Of a DNA stretch of 64,000 nucleotides, positions 56,407-64,000 are shown piece after piece. How positions within the stretch are numbered: position 1 is the stretch's first letter; the number at the start of each line of letters is the position of its first letter. The stretch lies in assembly GCA_001414345.1 (NCBI GenBank), contig LLCB01000033.1:124001-188000 (forward strand), written 5' to 3'. Below the pieces are notes generated by a model. The model had not been told where the DNA came from. It searched no databases and saw nothing but the letters and a program-made list of their open reading frames with translations. A program made the position numbers and the translations under genes. The DNA is from Hymenoscyphus infarciens (Eukaryota > Ascomycota > Leotiomycetes > Helotiales > Helotiaceae).

Positions 56407-57800
56407 GCGTTATCTTTAAGTATAATAAGCTTGTTATTAGATATCTTAATAGATGCTAAGAGTTAAAGTAGAATTAGTAGCTCTTAGGTATTCTATAAGA
56501 GTATAATTAATTATCTCTTTTTAGAAGATTAGAGCTTATTATTAGTATAACTATTAAATACTATATATACTTTATAGTACTTTTTATTAGTAAGACCTTT
56601 TAGTAAATTAAAGTATTATATAAGAGCTTATATATCGTCTACTTTCTTATAATCTATAGTACTTAATTACTTAGCTTTCCTCTTTCTAATAGTAACGTTT
56701 ATAGCTAGAAAGACGTCTTCTATCTTATTAGTAAGAAGTAGTTTATTAATAAGATTCTATTTATTAAAAGTAGAGATTATATAGTAAATATCCTCTAAGA
56801 GCTTAATAGCGAACTTTTTAGCTTATATATTCTAGAGTACTAATTTAAAGTTAAATAGATCTCTAAAGTTACTAGTAGATAAGTAAAATATCTAAAACAG
56901 AAAGTTATTATTAATTTATACTCTAACCGTCTTATTATATTATACTATAGAAGTATATATAGTTATAGAGATACTCTTAATAGTAGAGAAGTCCTTAGTA
57001 CTTATTAGATATATATAGATATATAAGACTACTTAAATATAGATTTTAGTAATAGAGATAGACTTCGACACTTTATAAGTTAGAGAAGAAGAAGCTAGAG
57101 AATCTATATTAATTAGTAGTATATACTAAATTTAAGAGTACTACTTACTTTTAGCCTTTTTCTTATTAGAGATAAATCTCTTCTTATATACTTTTACTCT
57201 AATTATTTTAGTCTTATTAGAAGCCTTTATAAAGAAGAATTATCTAGCTCTAGCTTTTTCCTCTTAGATAGCTTATTTTCTAGCTATAGCTAATTTATTC
57301 TCCTTTTACTTAATAATAAGAGTAGAGTATCTAGTAGTAGTATGTTTTATAGTAGTCTTTTATTACTTCTTTCTAGACTATATAATTAACTATTATTTCG
57401 TCTTCTAGCTATTTACTATAGCTTTTATAGAGTAGTCTTTTGCTTTTTATAAATAGTTCTTAATCTTATTATTAAAGAGTAGTTTATCTAGCCTCTAAGA
57501 AAGCGTAGATATATGATTTTCTAAAGCACTTACTAGGTTTACTAAGAAGTAATAAGAGTATACTTTAAGTCTTAAACTCTTAAGATAAAAAGCTTAGACT
57601 TCTAGACATTTAAGAGACTAATATTAAGATATCTTAGCGTGTTTTCAGTATTATAAGATAGCGAACGTAGAACTTCTAAAAGTATAAGTAAAAGTAATAG
57701 AATAAAAGTAGGAAAATTAGAGAGCTATTCTACTTAAACTATATAACCTTTTATACCTCGCTTCTTACTTTTAATACTATTTATAAAGCTCTAATATACT

Positions 57801-58904
57801 ATTCTAGCAAAATACCTATACAGTGTACGATGTGCCGTTTGGACCTGCTTTTATTGCGAATTTACCAGCTGCTTGCCCAGAAGTAGAAGGTACTGAGACT
57901 GACAAATCTACCGAGACAAACTCCTGGGCCAGTCATCGGCGGAGAGCAAAGCTGATTTGCCTGAGGTTCCGAGGTTCAGAAGGAGGGGCCCGAAATAGAA
58001 GGTGAATTCATTGAGTACGACATTCAAAGTACACAGAAGTACCGCGCATAATTGGGATAAACAACCTATAAATCCAAACCTTATCTGGGGAAATCTTTCG
58101 GGAAATATCCATTACGGACTAAAGGACGTTCTTGCAGGATCTTTGCAGATCTCCCGCCAAGACCCAAAGACTGATAAAGTGCACCTGTGCCAACCTCGTC
58201 CAAATCACGAAATCTTACCAACTTCGGTATCAGTTCAGAGCCGAGCATGGTGAGAAAAACGATGGAGATTAGAAACCGAGCTCTTGATCAATATGCGACA
58301 CTTTTAGGTATTTGTTCAAATCATAAAATTTTATCGGAAGGCTCATATTGCGACAAATACATGTCACCTGGTGTTGTTCAGTGAAGTGATTGTTCAGGGG
58401 GTTTGGCTCGCTAAACCCTTGGCGAGAATTTCAGGGTTAGCATGTCCCGCAGCTAACCCCGCATCGGCTGATAAGAGCTGATCGAGTTGCTTAATCTAGT
58501 AATGAACTGCCCTCGCACTTTCTTATACCAGAGTCTTGGCTTTCTCTATCTCTATTATTCGCCATTCTCGAGGATCTACATACTTCGGAGCTGTCCGCTG
58601 GCTAAAGTAGAAACCTCCTATAAGAACCTTTTGAGAAGGAGATTCTGAGAATAGCCTGTAGCCAAGTGATAATTAATAAACCAATTCACCATTCCATATA
58701 GAGCTGCGGAAGTACAGCAGTTATGTTGCTGCGGACCCCTGTATCCTTGTCACTTACGATCTAAGCCTCTCTGTTGTCGTTGTATATAAGTCTAGATAAG
58801 TTCCTCTCTTTTAAACTCACTCTTCATCCAAAGTCTCTAGCTTACCGGTTCCCATTTAAACTACCACCTCTTTCCGCCCGGTTTCTTTACAGCAAGCACT
58901 CACA
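57801..58904. other. Intergenic, promoter side of the trypsin gene
   Basis: Normal composition resumes abruptly at about 57.8 kb. Frames of 60-83 residues at 57823-58384 have no motif. Confidence 0.45.
58783..58790 (+). promoter_or_regulatory. TATA box of the trypsin gene
   Basis: TATATAAG 115 bp upstream of the start codon, in a plausible position for a strongly expressed secreted enzyme. Confidence 0.55.
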
Positions 58905-59792
58905 ATGCCTTCTACTCTCGCACTCACTCTCGCGGCATTCTTGCCAGCCCTTGCATTGGCCGCACCAACACCGGCCGATAACGGTGCTCAAATTGTTGGA
59001 GGAACCACTGCTGCTCTTGGCGAGTTCCCATACCTCGTCAGTCTTTCAAAGAGTGGTTCTCACTTCTGTGGTGGTGTTTTGATCAACGCCAACACCGTTG
59101 TAACTGCTGCCCATTGCTCTGTTGGCCAGACAGCTTCAGCTGTCAAGGTCCGCGCTGGAACCCTTGTAAGCTCCCCTTCCACGAGAACTTTAAACACAGA
59201 AACTGATCGTTTTGCAGACTTGGGCCTCCGGTGGAACTCAAGTCAGCGTTACTAAAATCACTGTCAACCCATCTTACAGTTCATCCACCACCAACAACGA
59301 TGTGGCGGTCTGGAAATTGGCCACCTCCATCCCAACCAGCGCCACCATTGGATATGCTACCCTCCCAGCTCAAGGATCTGACCCAGTTGCTGGTACTACC
59401 ACCACAACTGCTGGATGGTATGTCTGACTTCATCTCCCTTCGACTTTTGGATTTTGAACAGAAATGCTAATTCACCAAATAGGGGAACAACTAGCGAGAA
59501 CTCCAACACTCTCCCTTCAGCTGCACGAAAGGTTGATGTTCCTGTCATCTCTCGTACTTCTTGCCAAGCCAGCTACGGTACTTCCTCCGTCACTACTGGT
59601 ATGTTCTGTGCCGGTTTAGCCGCTGGTGGAAAAGATTCTTGCTCTGGCGATTCTGGTGGACCAATCATTAACAAAGCCACTGGTGTTTTGATCGGACTTG
59701 TTTCTTGGGGACAAGGATGTGCTGAGGCCGGCTTTCCTGGTGTTTACACTCGTCTTGGTAACTATGTCACCTGGGTCAACGCCAACATCTAA
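58905..59792 (+). CDS. Secreted trypsin-like serine protease (S1)
   Basis: Three exons (58905-59165, 59218-59417, 59483-59792) give 256 residues, a normal trypsin length. Signal peptide [20 protein letters not shown], a short propeptide, then the mature N-terminus [14 protein letters not shown] (residue 30). The catalytic triad is His70 (VVTAAHC), Asp115 (NNDVAVWKL) and Ser210 (SCSGDSGGP). Asp205, six residues before the Ser, is the S1-pocket acid, predicting cleavage after Lys/Arg. Paired Cys positions fit trypsin disulfides. Fungal trypsins are often linked to plant- or insect-associated growth. The gene sits next to a pectinase, two secreted hydrolases side by side. Confidence 0.95.
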
Positions 59793-60404
59793 GTGGTCAA
59801 AACACTTTATGATGGGTTGTTGAGTTCCTTGGGAAAGGGGGCTGAGAGTTGGGCTGTGCAGTTGGCAATTTGAACACTCTAATCCGGGTGGCTTGAAACT
59901 GAGAATTCCCGAATAAAGAATTGTAAGCAGGCTTATTAGCAAGGATGCTTTAGTACTCTAGAGCAGCTTACTCCTAATTTACAAGCATAATTCCAAGCTT
60001 TCTCCCTGTCTCGTGCTACTAAAGGAACGATCTTCTCACCAAGAAACATAAAATGTATATATTTCATTTTCCAAGGCAGTTCAATTGCTATTGAAACTTC
60101 ACTTCTTGTGTAGGTGGGAGGTCCCGGCATAACAGTAACCGAGACCTTAATTGTGATCTCGTCAGTATTCACTTCTAAAGTCGTTAGATGTGAAATGATC
60201 CTAAGTTTAAGGTCAAGCTTACTCTTCGATTTTATTACGGTCATACTGCACGTTTACTTGAAAATCCAAAGCGTGTGGTTTGTGTTTCTTGCAGGTAACT
60301 TCACATACTTCTTCCATTGGACAAACAAATCCATTTTTGACTTCATCTGCCAATACCCAAAATAGGCACAGAAGATGAGTTAAATCTCTAAGTGGTGCTG
60401 TGAA
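59793..60404. other. Convergent intergenic spacer
   Basis: Between the trypsin and polygalacturonase 3' ends. Nothing recognised. Confidence 0.5.
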
Positions 60405-61806
60405 TTAACCAGCAGGACAACCAGTCGCTGGATAATTACAACTACTAGTAGTATTCCCACCCACAAGCTTCACATTCTCAAAAGTGAAATCCGTACAACT
60501 CCTGTCACCACAAAGAATATAATAATTCTTAGCCTTCGGTATCACCCATCCAGTAATATCCTTGAAAATAATTCCAGCGACTCGGACGCCATTTGATGGC
60601 GCGCCAGTACTACCTGAATTCTCGTAATCTTGTTGGATGTCGATGCCAATGTTTTTGATGTTGGAGAGGGTGATGTTTGACCATGTGGCGTTTTCTACGC
60701 TACCTGTAGCCCCTAGGTCTGTTTTTATGCGGAGAGCGGTGGTTGAGTTTGTCACGATTGAGTTTTGGAAGCTGGCATTTTGGTTAGAGGAATACTCAAG
60801 TACGAGGGTACAAGAAGCTTACAGAATATTGGAGATGTTGTGTCCCAAACCCGTTCCGCCCCCAGCAATCGAAAGCCCGTGAGTCCCAGAACAGAAAATG
60901 TTATCGACAGTAACATTTGCCGAGTCCGAAATCACAACACAGTCATCCTGGTTCCAAACCTTGCAATCCTCGATTAGCAAATTGGCCGAATTCCCCACAT
61001 TGAAAGCATCTGAATTGTGAGCAGCCGAGAGTCCTTTACTGATGTTATTCGGGGCATCGCCGAGCGAGTTGTTAACGATGATCCTTTGAACCACTGAGTC
61101 TTTCATTCCAGCTAAGTTGATGCCGTGGGAAGGATAATTTTGGATTGTCAAATCTTGTACTGTAGAGTGGTTGGTGAGTTGTATTTTCATGAACTGGCCA
61201 GGTCTAGTGGTGTTAGTGTTTTTCTCATACTCGTGATCTAGACCAAGATTCATATCTCTGTTGTAACGGTATGAGGACTTTTGAGTGAGCCAGAAAAATC
61301 GCACTATTGGCACTCCAAGAATATTGAGAATTCTTTTGTTTTCTTCCCCCGGCAAAAAGACGTAGAATGAACTAAGGACCCACTCACTTAGGCAACCCCC
61401 CATTACTCCCCAACCCATCCCAATACCTCTCGCCACCACCATCAACAACCGCACCCCCCTCTCCTCTAATCGTAACATTATTCCCTGAGATCTGAATTGG
61501 TCGAAACTGTGAACTATTGGTGAATCCAAAAGTCGTGGTTCCAGCAAAGGTTACAATTGTTCCAGTTTGCAGCGCTGTGAGAACAATGGCGCTACTTGCA
61601 GGTGCATGAATGTTAGAGAGGGTGATGTCTTTGCATGATGCGACTGCATGTGAGATTTGTGAGTATTCGGTGCAGAGACAGGGCGTTGGTGAGGTTGTAG
61701 TTGAGGGAATCGACGAGTTTATGGGTGTCGAGATTGTTTGTGATAATACGACTCTCGCCAGTATCGACCAGGTAAGTCCAGTGACGAAGGAAGATACTAT
61801 GAACAT
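60405..61806 (-). CDS. Secreted GH28 polygalacturonase
   Basis: Exons 61806-61388, 61203-60823 and 60771-60405 give 388 residues. Signal peptide MFIVSSFVTGLTWSILARVVLSQ; then a Thr/Ser/Pro linker, GEGGAVVDGGGERYWDGLGSNGGLP-KPGQFMKI, and the right-handed beta-helix. GH28 signature residues are all present: NSD (Asp205), NQDD (Asp226/227), His248 in CSGTHGLSIAGG, and RIKT at 281-284. It hydrolyses alpha-1,4-galacturonan in pectin outside the cell. Intron 1 is long (184 nt), and the true start could be confirmed by RNA. A longer in-frame ORF upstream lacks support because the signal peptide begins at this Met. Confidence 0.92.
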
Positions 61807-62535
61807 TGCGGGAGAAAAGGAAGTAAAAATACCACGACGAATAAAGTCAGAAAATGAAGCGAAGTGCGACTTGATATGTAACCCATGACAAACATAGCGG
61901 GGAAATTGTTTGTGATGTAGATGGATTAAGGTTAACGATGGAGAATTAAAATCCGTGAACAAGGTTTCCCCATATAAAGCTCCACTTGGCGGAGATTTAC
62001 GGAACCGAAGATCTTGTCTCAATGAAATAACCTCATCCCCCCCCTAATTAAATGTTAATTTCTGACAGCTGGAAACCTTAAAATCGTGCGAGTGTTACAC
62101 CAAAAAAAGAAGGTTCAGGTTGTCCTATTTTACCTCAAATCGAAAAGATCCATCTTAAGCCTGGCAAAGCATGATAATGATAATGCATTCTCCCCCCACT
62201 TCCTCAACAACAAAATATTATACAACGGAAACAACACGTACCGAAACTCGTCCCATTCCGCATTCCCATTCTCAGACTTTGGTCTCGTAACAGGCGCTCT
62301 CGTTCGGGTGTGAAAGACTAGCATGTAGCTGCCCTGGATCCCATTGTTCCGACTCCCACAGGCATAGGTAATATAGACGGGCTGGGTCATTTTGTAGATG
62401 CTCAACTCCAATGGCGGGAGAGCTGTATGTGGGACTTCGTCGGGAGGCACAGCTACCACTCGAAAAATCCTCCGCCTTGTCTAGATCTACTCCTTCGAAA
62501 CAAACATTAAGCACCAAGAAACCCGCGCAGTATCC
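61807..62535. other. Intergenic, no gene seen
   Basis: Promoter side of the polygalacturonase and 3' side of the HET pseudogene. Open frames without motif. Confidence 0.45.
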
Positions 62536-64000
62536 TTAATAATAAATGATTCGCTGCCTAGGTGACCTGTAGTTTGCAGACTTCTTTTCGTCCTCGAGAC
62601 CAATTTGAAGGAATGGTTGGGCCTCGTACTGTTGTATGTATTCCGTGACCTTCATGTCGCAAAATTGCACCCTGTTGGAGTAAGTTTTGAAGTGAAGAGC
62701 TCCCTTTGTGTCTGGAAGGTCTATCATCTTTTCGTGAGGTAGGTCAATGGGACAGTTGAAGATTATACCCGGGTACAGTTCATGCGTAAGTCCGTGATGA
62801 TTTCTCTTCTCGTCGTAGCTACTCTTCCAAACCAATTCTTCCAAGTCGAATTTGTGCCGCTGGCTCGAATCAATTTCTAGAAAGAAATTGTAATTCCCGT
62901 CAAGGAGGTCATGTTTGCTTTGTCTGAGAGCATGATCATCAGGCCCAACCAACCTATCCCAATATTCTGTGAGCCAACCTGAGTCGGGTTGTTCCACCGC
63001 ACTTATGGGACAACGAGACAACCCGTTATACCCTCCTAGTCCTCTGTAGTGGCAAGACTCCTTCCATCTAGCCCAGCTCCGACTAGGAAACAACTCATTT
63101 CCATCCTCCTTCCTTCTTCGTAGACACTCCTTAGGATACCAACGCAACGCTTAGTCAAAAGCAAAAGACGGAATGCCGAAATAAGACTTTGTGTTCGCTC
63201 CTCAACAGATCAATTCCGACATCCCATCAAAAGCATCCACCGTATCCGCGTCAAATGTAAAGTTGCGACTTGTGAAGGCATTCACAGCTTGCCGGTATGT
63301 GTTCCAGCTATTTTGTTTCTAGACACTAGTTATAGAGCTTGTATCGCTGTCCGAGACTTGTCTGCACTGATACACAGGATAATTGATCTCATTCTGATCT
63401 TCGCCTACAAAACTCGTGAGACCACCTTCTGTCTCGAAAGCTTTATTGAGAAAGTCGTACTAAGTATGATCTGTCCTGATCGTCTACTGCAAGTCGGGCG
63501 GAAACGTGTAAAACTGCGATCTATCCATAATTGGCGCAAGCTCGAAGTGAGGATCTGCAGTAATTTCGAAGAAAGTAGAGTGAAGACAGATGAAAGAGGT
63601 CTGTGAGTCTGTAAAAAAGAGCATTCGTTGGGAAAGTTGCCGTTCTTGGTAAGTCCATGCACGAGAGTTCAACACTGAAGCTTCCACATCATAGACACGT
63701 TTCCGGTGGTCATGGAAGGCGACTGCTAGATCTGAGCTCGTCTCCGGGAAGTAGTGGAAACACCCTGTAAACCAGTTGAAGGATTTGAGTTGGTGGATGC
63801 TACTATTATTAGAACAGCATTGCTGTAGATAGCTCCCATATTGGCGATTATCGCTGCTTTGTCTTGCTGGTCATCTTGTTGGCCCATAGAGACCTTATCC
63901 CAATTGGCTTTGTGGCGATCATGGAATCTCTGAAGGTGCATGGGAGGTCGAGTGATTCGGCAGCCAAACCTCCTATTCGCTGAAAGACTTCCTTGGTTTG
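62536..64000 (-). pseudogene. HET-domain pseudogene, 5' end beyond the window
   Basis: Read from 64000 downwards, the HET domain is recognisable: LPCTFRDSMIATKPIGIRSLW, then in another frame QQDDQQDKAAIIANMGAIYSNAVLIIVAS, then after a second frame change LNSRAWTYQERQLSQRMLFFTDSQ. From 63687 to 62536 a single frame follows the family to the C-terminus (NAFTSRNFTFDADTVDAFDGM, LRWYPKECLRRRKEDGNELFPSRSWARW) but is broken by stops at 63484, 63460, 63319, 63202 and 63151. Two frameshifts and five stops mean it is inactive. Several stops fit CAG/CAA/CGA codons hit by C-to-T change. Confidence 0.85.

Larger units (their letters stand above)
51656..57800. repeat. AT-rich RIP-degraded transposon island
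   Basis: Six kilobases almost entirely of A/T with TA-rich words, hardly any long open frames, and sharp borders near 51.7 and 57.8 kb where normal composition resumes. Comparison of its LTR copies with the cleaner copy at 48541 shows mostly C-to-T and G-to-A changes, i.e. repeat-induced point mutation. It contains two LTR copies and a TIR element, listed separately. The rest is unidentifiable transposon debris. Confidence 0.8.

Noticed and set aside
51656..57800. CRISPR-like or satellite array in the AT island
   Set aside because: Apparent repetition is low-complexity TA-rich sequence and transposon copies, with no regular spacer structure.

Overview
The window is nuclear DNA of a filamentous ascomycete (Pezizomycotina). 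The evidence is short GT-AG introns of mostly 45-75 nt, Zn2Cys6 and HET-domain genes, a fungal-type histone H2A.Z, and large AT-rich islands with the C-to-T / G-to-A wear of repeat-induced point mutation (RIP). A Leotiomycetes-like genome is a guess only. I joined exons by eye for most genes. Every junction given for a recognised gene keeps the reading frame.

Left third (1-22 kb): a sucrose/GPH-type transporter (-); a regulator with two tandem Zn2Cys6 clusters and an AflR-like C-terminus (+); an AT-rich stretch with a decayed tRNA-Glu and two nested inverted-repeat elements; an NmrA/SDR-like NAD(P)-binding protein (+); an intron-bearing tRNA-like gene; a second Zn2Cys6 regulator (-); HET-domain remains (-); a secreted beta-propeller protein (+); and a small alpha/beta hydrolase resembling the N-terminal module of fungal NLR-type proteins (-).

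Middle (22-44.5 kb): a conserved housekeeping block with proteasome subunit beta-4 (PRE1, -) divergent from the U3 snoRNP WD40 protein RRP9 (+), the tri-snRNP USP39/Sad1 protein (-), and histone H2A.Z (+). Next come a proline-rich Cys-containing fungal orphan (+), an uncertain small gene (-), a class II O-methyltransferase (-), a non-autonomous hAT-like element with a perfect 8-bp target duplication, a seven-TM rhodopsin-like membrane protein (+), and a secreted eight-exon subtilase (-).

Right third (44.5-64 kb) is mostly accessory. It holds a nest of TIR elements and a solo LTR (47.6-49.1 kb), then a 6-kb RIP-degraded island (51.6-57.8 kb) with two further copies of the same LTR and a RIP-mutated copy of the TIR element at 8.8 kb. 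Beyond it lie two secreted hydrolases, a trypsin (+) and a GH28 polygalacturonase (-), and a HET-domain pseudogene with five in-frame stops that runs off the window end.

There is no secondary-metabolite backbone gene. The AflR-like regulator and the O-methyltransferase are 28 kb apart with housekeeping genes between them, so I do not call a cluster. The most distinctive items are the twin-zinc-cluster regulator, the TIR family present once nearly clean and once RIP-mutated, the three LTR copies that record RIP, and the HET relics.
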